Positions 35,635 through 42,849 of a stretch of 64,000 nucleotides of DNA are shown here, one piece after another. This DNA comes from an uncultured bacterium (lineage in GTDB: Bacteria; Bacillota; Bacilli; Lactobacillales; Lactobacillaceae). The stretch is from positions 11,952 through 75,951 of the forward strand of contig CAJMLF010000006.1 in the NCBI GenBank assembly GCA_905214235.1, written 5' to 3'. Under the pieces are notes generated by a model that saw only the letters and a list, made by a program, of their open reading frames with translations, was not told where the DNA came from and did not search any database. Position numbers and translations under genes: made by a program. Position 1 is the first letter of the stretch. Each line of letters begins with the position of its first letter.

Positions 35635-35744
35635 TTGACCGGTCGTGGGTAAAAGGGAACATTTTGTGGGGTCCCATAATTGACGACTGCTCTGTTTCAC
35701 TATATACTTATTTATATAAATTAGTATACGAAGGAGCAATTTGA

Positions 35745-36038
35745 ATGGCACAGATTAATATCAAAGTTGATGACCAATTGAAGGATGACGTTAGCGCTAT
35801 TTTCAACGAAATGGGACTCGATATTACAACCGGCATTAAGATTTACCTCAAGCGGGTCCAAAGAGACAGGAGAATCCCCTTTGACCTTACCAGTAACCAG
35901 TTTGACGCCCAAAAGCTTGCCCAGCGTCACCAGAACGGTGACCAAGAGGTCGTTGCCAACCTGAACGAGCTCTTCAACGCCCTTGCTAACCAGGGAACGT
36001 CAACGGGAATTGGCGGAACCATCCTTAAAAAACGTTAA
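35745..36038 (+). CDS. RelB/DinJ family antitoxin, without a toxin partner
   Basis: The 97-residue protein starts AQINIKVDDQLKDDVSAIFNEMGLDITTGIKIYLKRV, the ribbon-helix-helix pattern of RelB/DinJ antitoxins, and ends in a long flexible tail that would normally wrap a RelE/YafQ toxin. The next gene is hpt after a terminator and the upstream gene is on the other strand, so no toxin is encoded beside it. GAAGGAG precedes the ATG. It may act as a stand-alone repressor or be a leftover of a decayed pair. Confidence 0.88.
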   Translation: MAQINIKVDDQLKDDVSAIFNEMGLDITTGIKIYLKRVQRDRRIPFDLTSNQFDAQKLAQRHQNGDQEVVANLNELFNALANQGTSTGIGGTILKKR

Positions 36039-36039
36039 A

Positions 36040-36077
36040 AAAAGAAGCTGGAGCCGACATACTCCAGCTTCTTTTTT
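36040..36077 (+). terminator. Terminator after the RelB/DinJ gene
   Basis: AAGAAGCTGGAG (36042-36053) pairs with CTCCAGCTTCTT (36062-36073), then a T run. Confidence 0.9.
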
Positions 36078-36215
36078 GACTTAATTTGCCAGTTTCCCTT
36101 TAAATAGTTCAGATTTATGTTAAAATTCAAGAGTTAAAAGGGGCCATCAAAGTGATTGTTTCGTAAAACACGAACATTATTTTAACTGGTAGCGACACGG
36201 CAAAAGGAGAATTTG

Positions 36216-36755
36216 ATGAATAACGATATTGAACAAGTCTTATACACCCAGACGCAGATTGACCACCGGATGGATGAAATCGCCAACCAACTGACGGAGA
36301 AGTACCAGGACCAGTGTCCCCTGATTGTCTCCGTCATGACGGGGGCGGTCGTCTTCACGGTGGAGATGATCAAACGTCTTAAGTTTAAGCTCAACCTGGA
36401 CTACGTCGACGTCTCCAGCTACGCCGATGGTACCCAGTCAGCGGGAAAGGTCAAACTTGTTCAGGACCTGTCGTCAAACATTGAAGGGCGCCCCGTTATC
36501 ATCATGGAAGACATCATCGACACCGGTCATACCCTGAAGTACCTGGCGGACCTGTTGAAGGGGCGTGGCGCCAAAAGCATCGAAATCTGTGCCCTCCTCG
36601 ACAAGCCGGACCGCCGAGAAGTTGATGTCGAGGCGGACTACGTTGGTTTCAAGGTTCCCAATGAATTCATCGTTGGCTACGGGCTCGATTACAGCGGCCT
36701 CTACCGTAACCTCCCCTACATTGGAATCCTGAAACGGTCCGTTTACGAAAATTAA
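36216..36755 (+). CDS. hpt: Hypoxanthine(-guanine) phosphoribosyltransferase
   Basis: The 179-residue enzyme makes IMP or GMP from hypoxanthine or guanine and PRPP in purine salvage. The PRPP loop is clear (VIIMEDIIDTGHTLKYL), as are VSVMTGAVVFTVEM and the C-terminal VGFKVPNEFIVGYGLDY. The start is the ATG at 36216, with AAAGGAG 6 bases upstream; the TTG one codon earlier is too close. Unlike the common order it is not between tilS and ftsH here. Confidence 0.95.
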   Translation: MNNDIEQVLYTQTQIDHRMDEIANQLTEKYQDQCPLIVSVMTGAVVFTVEMIKRLKFKLNLDYVDVSSYADGTQSAGKVKLVQDLSSNIEGRPVIIMEDIIDTGHTLKYLADLLKGRGAKSIEICALLDKPDRREVDVEADYVGFKVPNEFIVGYGLDYSGLYRNLPYIGILKRSVYEN

Positions 36756-36766
36756 GATTATCCTAT

Positions 36767-36808
36767 GGCACTCCGTCATCGTTTGGTAACGGGGTGCCTT
36801 TTATTTTT
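36767..36808 (+). terminator. Terminator of hpt
   Basis: GGCACTCCGT (36767-36776) pairs with ACGGGGTGCC (36789-36798), followed by TTTTATTTTT. It overlaps the end of the convergent aminotransferase remnant. Confidence 0.88.
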
Positions 36809-36965
36809 CAGCTAAGAAGGCGCTCACCCGGGAAAGGCCAGCCATCAAGTGATCACTTTCAAAGGCATAGCCAATCCGGACTGAATTCTCAACGCCAAAG
36901 CAGGCCCCGAGGACCAGGAGCGTCTGGTACTTGGCCATTAGCTGATCACGTGAACTACTCGGCCA
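36801..36965 (-). pseudogene. Aminotransferase gene, C-terminal part cut off by IS insertion
   Basis: Read leftward, an open frame of about 55 codons ends at the TAA at 36803-36801 and contains QTLLVLGACFGVENSVRIGY and GLSRVSAFLAEK, the typical C-terminal strand and helix of fold-type I aminotransferases (the Arg in VRIGY binds the substrate carboxylate). It is the missing end of the gene at 38399-39376, from which the IS1341-type element separates it. With both parts joined the length would be about 380 residues, normal for the family. Confidence 0.85.
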
Positions 36966-38402
36966 TTAATGACCGCGCTTCTGGGAACATAGAGTAGTAT
37001 TTAGGATGTTATACCTGTATTCAAGATACCTAACTTACAGAACTCCACTCTTTTACCATGGCTAGTCCCTAGCCAATAGCTTTTAATCCTTGATGCAAGA
37101 TATTAACTGCCGCATTAATATCGCGGTCGTGATGGGCACCACAGTTTTGGCAAGTCCATTCACGAATTTGTAACGGCTTTGGTCCGCTATGGTAACCACA
37201 GTGGCTACAAATTTGGCTGGTATAGTTTGGTTTAACAGTTACTAATTTCTTACCATACCAGGCACACTTATACGCCAACATGGTCCGGAACTGATACCAA
37301 CTGGCATTTGCAATGGCCTTAGCTAGGCAATGATTTTTTTGAAGGTTTTTGGCTTTCAAATCTTCAATGACGATTACGTCGTATTGCTTAACCAAGGTCG
37401 TTGTTAGTTTATGCAAATAATCTTTACGCTGGCTCGCTACCTTAGCTTGGTAACGGGCCTTTTGCTGCTGTGCTCGTTGCCAGTTTTGGTAATCACTTAG
37501 TTCTTTCTTGAAGGTTTTGTGGTTATGGTTCCACTGACAGACGGCAACCGTCGCCTGATGCTTCCGTTTGGCATACTTACTTTGCCACCTGATTGCTTGC
37601 TTTTCTGCCCATTTAGCGTTAAAGGTTCCGTACTTAATCCCATCAGAACTAATGGCTAGATTAGCGATACCAACATCAATTCCGACTGCTTTTCCCGTCT
37701 TCTTTAAGTGTTCGGGAACCTCAACCGCCACTTGTAATGACAGATAGTAGCGGCCAGTGGGCTCGAGGCAAACCGTATAGCACTTAATCTTGTTATTAGC
37801 TAACCGGGTGGTTTTACTGGTTCGAATGCTACCCAGCTTAGGTAATCTCACTCGCCGCTTAGCAAGCACCCGACAAACTGACCGCCCCGTATAAGCTTGC
37901 CGAATAGCGCGACGCGATTTAAAACGTGGGTAACCACCTTGGCGTTTAAATAACATCTTAAAGGCTTGGGCGAGGTTGTGATTAACCACTAGAAAACTAG
38001 TTGAGTCACTCGCCCTAAGAAATGGGTATTCCTGTTTGAGTCTTTTCAGTAGATAATTCATTCCGTATTCATTGACAAAGTGACTACTGGGATTATTCTG
38101 ATATCGCTCCTTGGCCATCGCCAACATTTGGTTCCAAACGAAGCGCTCGTTACCAAACATCTGCCATAATTGTTCCCTTTGCCGGCCATTGGGATATAGG
38201 CGAAGTTTGATCCCCTTTATAACTTGTGCCATTTTCACCACAATCTTTCATCATTGGCCAGTCAACAAAGCTAATTAATAACTGAACACCACTCTCTGTT
38301 AAGGACATTATATCATATTCTGAAACGTATGTTCGATTAAAAGATTAAAAATAGGCAATTCATCACGTCATTAAAAGAACATGTTTCCTTGCCCATTTTC
38401 AA
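36966..38402 (-). mobile_element. IS200/IS605 family element of IS1341 type (tnpB only), intact
   Basis: The element carries only tnpB and no tnpA. It lies inside an aminotransferase gene; the host frame ends near 38399 and resumes near 36965. At the upstream end it has the imperfect hairpin region shared with the truncated copy (about 38345-38390). At the downstream end, just past the tnpB stop, there is a perfect hairpin GGCTAG-TCC-CTAGCC (37060-37074). No target duplication is expected for this family. It would need a TnpA from elsewhere to move. Confidence 0.85.
37069..38232 (-). CDS. tnpB: TnpB, RNA-guided transposon-associated nuclease
   Basis: A 387-residue TnpB from the ATG at 38232 (MAQVIKGIKLRLYPN; a GTG three codons earlier is possible). 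The N-terminal helix-turn-helix/WED part is followed by the split RuvC: GIDVGIANLAISS (first Asp), VIVIEDLKAKNL (Glu) and HDRDINAAVNIL (last Asp). The zinc finger is CSHCG with CQNCG. All catalytic residues are present, so it should be active with an omega RNA read from the 3' end of the element. It differs from the truncated copy by only a few residues over the shared 100. Confidence 0.95.
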   Translation of the reverse strand: MAQVIKGIKLRLYPNGRQREQLWQMFGNERFVWNQMLAMAKERYQNNPSSHFVNEYGMNYLLKRLKQEYPFLRASDSTSFLVVNHNLAQAFKMLFKRQGGYPRFKSRRAIRQAYTGRSVCRVLAKRRVRLPKLGSIRTSKTTRLANNKIKCYTVCLEPTGRYYLSLQVAVEVPEHLKKTGKAVGIDVGIANLAISSDGIKYGTFNAKWAEKQAIRWQSKYAKRKHQATVAVCQWNHNHKTFKKELSDYQNWQRAQQQKARYQAKVASQRKDYLHKLTTTLVKQYDVIVIEDLKAKNLQKNHCLAKAIANASWYQFRTMLAYKCAWYGKKLVTVKPNYTSQICSHCGYHSGPKPLQIREWTCQNCGAHHDRDINAAVNILHQGLKAIG

Positions 38403-39376
38403 AAAGCGGTGCTGGCCAAGGGGGCGTCGTAATAAAGTAAAGCAGTGGTCCCCGCAGTTGGCCGTTGCCACGAAATCTTATCCTGCCCGGCAACCCACTT
38501 GGTTAAAAGCTGGAGGTTTTCCCGGATAATCAGGCGGTTACGGTGCAGGATCTTTTGCCAGTTCTGCAGGGCCAGCGTACCGATCATCTCATCCACGACA
38601 CCACAGGAAATGGTGGCATAGTCCCGGTGAGAAAGGAGTTGGGTCATCAGCGCCCGGTCACGAGTAGCAATCCAACCTAGGCGGAGGCCGGCCAGCGAGA
38701 AGGCCTTGGAAAAGCTACTGGTAGAAATTCCCTTTTCATAAAGGTCAATAATTGATGGTGAATACTGGTCGTCCTGGGTTAGGTGGCGGTAAACTTCGTC
38801 ACATAAGACATAAGCATCAACGGACTTGGCAACCGTCACTACCTCTTCAAGTTTAGCTTCTGGTATCAGGGCCCCGGTTGGGTTATCGGGATTATTCAGG
38901 ATGATCAGCTTGGTGTGCGGCGTCACCAGCTGCTTAAGTTCTTGGATGTCCGGGAGGTAGTGGTTCTCCTTGGTCAGGGGCAGTAACTTAACGGTTGCCC
39001 CCAGGGCCTGGGGAATCGACTCCAACTGCTGGTAAGTCAGCGTTACCACCACTACCTCGTCCCCGGGCTCGACCACCGTATTGAGGACCAGGTTATTGGC
39101 ACCAATTGCGCCGTGCTCGGTCACAATGTCATCCGGTGCAAGCGGCGTCCGGTAGAGCTGGGCAATCCCCTGCTTCAGCTTGCTGGCCCCCTCAATTGCC
39201 CCGTAAGTTAGGCGCGTGTCCAATAGCTTAGTGGTAAATTCGTTTTCGTCGACTCCAGCAACTTTCAGGAGCGCCCGGAGGGAAAGCGGTGAGACACAGG
39301 TTTCACCCAAGTTGTACTGGGCCTTAGTTTCGTACTTATTCATCCACTGTTCTACTCCAAAATCCTTGATTTTCAT
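38399..39376 (-). pseudogene. Aminotransferase class I/II, N-terminal part (interrupted by IS)
   Basis: The frame encodes 325 residues of a PLP-dependent aminotransferase: VTEHGAIGANNLVLNTVVEPGD (PLP site), ILNNPDNPTGALIPE, CDEVYRHLTQ (Asp and Tyr contacting PLP) and SSFSKAFSLAGLRLGWIA with the Schiff-base Lys. It ends abruptly at STAF followed by TGA within the IS. The last 55 residues survive at 36801-36965. AAGGAGG precedes the ATG, and a promoter plus structured leader lie upstream. The truncated product lacks the substrate-carboxylate Arg and is probably inactive. Substrate class is unclear. Confidence 0.88.
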
Positions 39377-39385
39377 CTGTTTGTC

Positions 39386-39502
39386 CTCCTTAAAAAATAA
39401 GGCACTTATAGCAAACCTTAGATGGCCAGGCCATCATACCTGCGGCTTACTATAAGTGCCTAGAGCTTACCCAACCGGTGTCGGGTAAGCCGTTTTTTAA
39501 TT
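39386..39502 (-). promoter_or_regulatory. Unidentified structured leader RNA (attenuator or riboswitch) of the aminotransferase gene
   Basis: Read leftward, the leader starts with a hairpin GCTTACCC (39489-39482) / GGGTAAGC (39472-39465). A second, long stem follows, GGCACTTATAG (39460-39450) / CTATAAGTGCC (39411-39401), ending in TTATTTTTT like a terminator. CGGCTTAC of the first hairpin can also pair with GTAAGCCG (39451-39444) inside the second, so the two folds compete. I do not recognise it as a T-box, SAM, lysine or glycine riboswitch. On the other strand the first hairpin followed by CGTTTTTT also looks like a terminator, so orientation rests on the promoter found upstream. Confidence 0.6.
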
Positions 39503-39509
39503 TGAAACT

Positions 39510-39538
39510 AATTTATTCTCTTTAGGCAGCATTGTCAA
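39510..39538 (-). promoter_or_regulatory. Promoter of the aminotransferase leader
   Basis: Read leftward, TTGACA (39538-39533), a 17-base spacer and TAAATT (39515-39510) place the transcript start near 39503, just before the structured leader. Confidence 0.7.
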
Positions 39539-39561
39539 GGTACCAGCATAGAAAGATTTCC

Positions 39562-41373
39562 TTACAGCGGCGTCACCCGGTTAGGGTTAAGTACATCTAG
39601 GTAAAAACGGGCTTCATTGGCATTAGTACCATTCTCATCATCAGCATACTGACTAATAAGGGTGTACTTATGGCCGATTTGGCAATCGGTCATATATCCC
39701 TCAATGAAGAATCCCGAGTCTGCAGCGTTCTTATATTGCTGACCAAAACGTTTTGCCACGTCAGGCTGCTTATGATTCATTTTCATCCAGTCTTCCATTG
39801 GCATATCGTCGCAGATAAACTGCTTTGCTGATAAGACCTGGTTAGTGGTGTTATCAAGCATTATGAACCGGCGATATTTTTTAGTGTCATTGGTCGCGTG
39901 CCACCCCTCCGCAATAAAACTCAAGAAATTAGGGCTGATCTGTGCACCTATTGCGTGTCTTTCCCGATAAAGTTTAAAACTCTTAAGGTGGGCCGCATTT
40001 TCAGCTGTTGGTGCTGGTTGACCAATTGGCGCTGGTTGAGCTGGTTGACCAGCCACTAACTGCTTAGGATAGAACCAATGATCGACCGGAGTACTACCGT
40101 TACCAGCTTGGTCATTGGTCCACCGGCTAACGACCAGGAGCTCGTGGCCATCCCAAGCCTTATTATATGGGATGGTTATATTAAGCCCAGAGTTTGCCGC
40201 ATTGGCGATATGTGGGAAGACCTTGGCAACGTCAGGACGGGATTGATTTGTCGTTACCAGCTGACGGGCAACCTCTATGCCGGCCGTATAGTCAAGGACG
40301 ATGATGTAATGGTACTTCTTGCCATAGGCCAGATTATCCGCGTGCCAACCCGCAATAGTCATTTGCCCATCCTTTTCAACAAACTGGTCAAGGTTAGCAC
40401 GGTCGTCATCGTCACCGAAAAGCCATTGTGGATCAAACCATTTATCGACATAGTTGCTGTTGGCGTCAGCGGCCCCAGTCCACCGACTGATAAATAGAAC
40501 TTCATCGTTAACAAACGCTGGATTCAGGTCAAAGTTAAGGTCAAAGCCAGATTGGTTGGCGTTGAACACACCCGGGTATGCCTTGGCAACGTCCCCCCGG
40601 ACATTATTATCCGTGACTTCTTGCCGTGCAATCTCCCGATTTTGGGTCTTATCATAAGCGATGATGTAGTGGTGACTGCGGTTCCCTATTGCCGCCTGGT
40701 TTGTTGCGTGCCAGCCATGAACACGAACCTGATTACCATTCAGCTCAACACCGTCAAGGTAAGCATAGTTATTCATATCGATATGAACTGGTAGCCAATA
40801 ATCGGTACGCAGGCCTTCACCGTTCTTAGTGTCGTTACTGTAACGACTTACCAAGACTAAAGAGTCACCTAGGTTAGCATACGGGATCTCCAAACTTGCC
40901 CGGAAGCCTGCTTTTTGACTGTTAGCAATCCCCGGGTAAACCTTTTGGACGTCAGGACGGTTGATAATATCAGGTCCAGCAACCTTGACCCGCGCCAGTT
41001 CTGAGTTTGTTGTTTTGTCAAACATGATGGCATAGCGGTAAGGCAGGGTCTGACTAGCATCGGCTGCGTGCCAACCAGTTGCAACCACCTGTACGTTGCC
41101 CGCCGTTGATGACGGCGCCAGTTCTACCTTGTCCAGGTAACCCTTATTTTCATTATTAGTTGCTTGGCCATTTGTAGCAGCAAACTGCTGTTGGGTAGTC
41201 GCCGTCATGGTGGTGGAACTTTGGTTTGCCTGCTGAGCTACCGTTGCCGTTTGCGTCGGCGTCGTTGTATCAGCACTGGCATTGCTGGTCAGCATAATCC
41301 CCCAAGTTGCCAATGCAATTGTTGCCGTTAGCCACAGTTTGCCGGCTTTGTATAACTTCTTATGTTCTTTCAT
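39562..41373 (-). CDS. Secreted surface protein with four RDV-motif repeats
   Basis: About 603 residues from the ATG at 41373 (GAGGGGAG upstream). A KxYKxGKxW signal peptide (LYKAGKLW, hydrophobic core, ending ASA) and a Thr/Gln linker lead into four repeats of about 100 residues. Each has GWHA, a YRYAI/YIIxxDK strand and RPDV-KVYPGI...SGF, the R(P/N)DV...SGF motif described in N-terminal regions of Limosilactobacillus reuteri glucansucrases, then SR(W/Y)(T/S)ND. The fourth repeat is more divergent and has two Cys. No catalytic domain, LPxTG or LysM is present. The role is probably glycan or wall binding. Confidence 0.85.
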   Translation of the reverse strand: MKEHKKLYKAGKLWLTATIALATWGIMLTSNASADTTTPTQTATVAQQANQSSTTMTATTQQQFAATNGQATNNENKGYLDKVELAPSSTAGNVQVVATGWHAADASQTLPYRYAIMFDKTTNSELARVKVAGPDIINRPDVQKVYPGIANSQKAGFRASLEIPYANLGDSLVLVSRYSNDTKNGEGLRTDYWLPVHIDMNNYAYLDGVELNGNQVRVHGWHATNQAAIGNRSHHYIIAYDKTQNREIARQEVTDNNVRGDVAKAYPGVFNANQSGFDLNFDLNPAFVNDEVLFISRWTGAADANSNYVDKWFDPQWLFGDDDDRANLDQFVEKDGQMTIAGWHADNLAYGKKYHYIIVLDYTAGIEVARQLVTTNQSRPDVAKVFPHIANAANSGLNITIPYNKAWDGHELLVVSRWTNDQAGNGSTPVDHWFYPKQLVAGQPAQPAPIGQPAPTAENAAHLKSFKLYRERHAIGAQISPNFLSFIAEGWHATNDTKKYRRFIMLDNTTNQVLSAKQFICDDMPMEDWMKMNHKQPDVAKRFGQQYKNAADSGFFIEGYMTDCQIGHKYTLISQYADDENGTNANEARFYLDVLNPNRVTPL

Positions 41374-41551
41374 TAGAATGAAAACTCCCCTCAAAATAAC
41401 TTGCAGACTTGTACCCGGTAAAGTGCAATCCTGCAGTATTTTAATTATATAGTTACTTTCCTAATAAAAGGGAGAAATCTGCGAACGCTTTCAAAAACAT
41501 CGCTTTTAGCTGAAATATTGAGAGGAAAAATTTCAGTTTCTGCATAAAAGC

Positions 41552-41593
41552 AAAAAAAGGTGGTCAAAACGGACACAATCCGTTTTGACCACC
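41552..41593 (-). terminator. Terminator of the tRNA pair
   Basis: GGTGGTCAAAACGGA (41559-41573) pairs perfectly with TCCGTTTTGACCACC (41579-41593); leftward it is followed by a run of seven T. Confidence 0.92.
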
Positions 41594-41603
41594 CTAAAGC
41601 TGA

Positions 41604-41675
41604 TTGGGCTAGCTGGATTCGAACCAGCGCATGACGGTACCAAAAACCGTTGCCTTACCGCTTGGCTATAGCCCA
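41604..41675 (-). tRNA. tRNA-Gln (anticodon TTG)
   Basis: The gene reads leftward with a 7-bp acceptor stem (TGGGCTA / TAGCCCA), an anticodon arm ACGGT-TTTTGGT-ACCGT giving the anticodon TTG (UUG), and a T arm GCTGG-TTCGAAT-CCAGC. CCA is not encoded. Confidence 0.95.
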
Positions 41676-41681
41676 ATAAAG

Positions 41682-41753
41682 TGACCCGTGCGGGATTTGA
41701 ACCCACGATACCAGCGTGAAAGGCTGGTGTCTTAACCACTTGACTAACGGGTC
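41682..41753 (-). tRNA. tRNA-Glu (anticodon TTC)
   Basis: The gene reads leftward with acceptor stem GACCCGT / ACGGGTC, an anticodon arm CCAGC-CTTTCAC-GCTGG giving TTC (UUC), and a T arm with GGTTCAAATCC. It precedes tRNA-Gln by six bases in one transcript. CCA is not encoded. Confidence 0.95.
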
Positions 41754-41770
41754 ATTCAACAGCATTAACT

Positions 41771-41799
41771 ATTCTAATAAACTTCATCCTAAAAAGCAA
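41771..41799 (-). promoter_or_regulatory. Promoter of the tRNA-Glu/tRNA-Gln unit
   Basis: Read leftward, TTGCTT (41799-41794), a 17-base spacer and TAGAAT (41776-41771), 17 bases before the tRNA-Glu start. Confidence 0.7.
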
Positions 41800-41806
41800 G
41801 AACTTT

Positions 41807-42046
41807 TTACAATTTTATCTGCCGCCGGATCAGGTTGCCGTAAGAGTGTTGGCCGCTTTCAATCACCTTTGCCCGGTTTTCGGCCTTGATCCAGTAGTCG
41901 AGCTCCTTAGCCGCTGCCAGTGACCGGTACGTTTCCGGATAGTCTTTTTGGTAGGCCCGACGCTTGGCCGCCAGTGCTTCCTCGTAGACCCGCTGGCAGT
42001 CCGCCACCGTCTTGGCCCGGACCAGTGCTGTTTGATAGTCATCCAC
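41807..42046 (-). CDS. Hypothetical protein, helical (about 79 aa)
   Basis: The start is probably the GTG at 42046, since GGAGGGTGA lies 5-8 bases upstream; a GTG at 42055 overlaps that site. The protein is highly charged and predicted helical (YQTALVRAKTVADCQRVYEEALAAKRRAYQ and LAAAKELDYWIKAE), with no membrane part. I do not recognise it. It lies just upstream of the tRNA promoter without its own terminator. Confidence 0.65.
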   Translation of the reverse strand: MDDYQTALVRAKTVADCQRVYEEALAAKRRAYQKDYPETYRSLAAAKELDYWIKAENRAKVIESGQHSYGNLIRRQIKL

Positions 42047-42088
42047 TGGGGTCACCCTCCTTGTACGTATAGGATTATCTATATAATC

Positions 42089-42835
42089 CTAATTCTTGAG
42101 AAACTCAGTTACCGTGTTCAGAATTCCATCTAGCTTGGCGCCCTCCAGCATGTGGTCCTCACCCTCCATTAGGTAAAGCTTGCTCTCGGGCAAAATAACG
42201 TTGTACTTGCGTGCGGCCTCGGGTGAAACGACCTTATCAGCGAGGCCATGAATGATCAGGGCTGGGCCAGCGAAGTGTTGGGCCGTCTCGTAAATTGGCA
42301 ATAGTTGGGCGGTCCGGAAGTACTGACCACTAACGTCCTGGTCGTGTACCCGGACCTTCAACGGAATGTGGTTGGGGTCGTACTTGGTCCCCTGACACTC
42401 ACCCACTAGGACATCGTCCTTCAGGGTCGCGGCCGGGGACATCAGGACGAGCTTGTTAATCACGTCGCGGTAGTAGGCCGCCAGCATTGAAGCTACGACC
42501 CCACCTTGGGAGTGGCCCACCAGGTCAATCGTTTTTGCACCCATCTTTGTCCGCGCAAAGTCAATGATTGCCATCCCGTCCAGCAATTCACCCAGCACTG
42601 TCATATTGGCGAAGTCGCCATCACTCTCACCACAACCAGCAAAGTCCATCCGCAAAGTTGCTAGGCCGGCCTTGTTCAGGGCGTGGGACAGGTCATAGAG
42701 AATTTTGCCAGCCTCATAGCCACGGTTTCCTTGGAAACCATGCATTAGGATCACGACATGGTCATTCTTGAGGCTGGTTGCCCCCTCCAGGACCCCACGG
42801 AGGGTGAGTCCGGAGCGTTTAATTTCAACTTTCAT
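42089..42835 (-). CDS. Alpha/beta hydrolase, feruloyl/cinnamoyl esterase type
   Basis: The 248-residue cytoplasmic protein resembles the Lactobacillus cinnamoyl esterases. It has HGFQGNRGYEAG (oxyanion loop), RMDFAGCGESDG, the nucleophile Ser in LVGHSQGGVVA, the acid in IIHGLADKVVSPEAA and the His in EGEDHMLEG. An inserted lid-like region lies between Ser and Asp. It should free ferulic or related acids from plant esters. It is 14 bases downstream of the ArsR-like regulator gene, so they form an operon. Confidence 0.87.
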   Translation of the reverse strand: MKVEIKRSGLTLRGVLEGATSLKNDHVVILMHGFQGNRGYEAGKILYDLSHALNKAGLATLRMDFAGCGESDGDFANMTVLGELLDGMAIIDFARTKMGAKTIDLVGHSQGGVVASMLAAYYRDVINKLVLMSPAATLKDDVLVGECQGTKYDPNHIPLKVRVHDQDVSGQYFRTAQLLPIYETAQHFAGPALIIHGLADKVVSPEAARKYNVILPESKLYLMEGEDHMLEGAKLDGILNTVTEFLKN

Positions 42836-42849
42836 TTCTTCTTCCCCTT

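Noticed and set aside
35745..36755. A toxin-antitoxin pair made of the RelB-like gene and its neighbour
   Set aside because: The next gene is clearly hpt, separated by a terminator.
36794..36997. Rightward open frame next to hpt
   Set aside because: It is antisense to the surviving C-terminal end of the aminotransferase, which has clear family motifs on the minus strand.
41552..41593. A regulatory RNA beside the tRNAs
   Set aside because: The perfect hairpin with seven T on the minus strand is simply the tRNA terminator.
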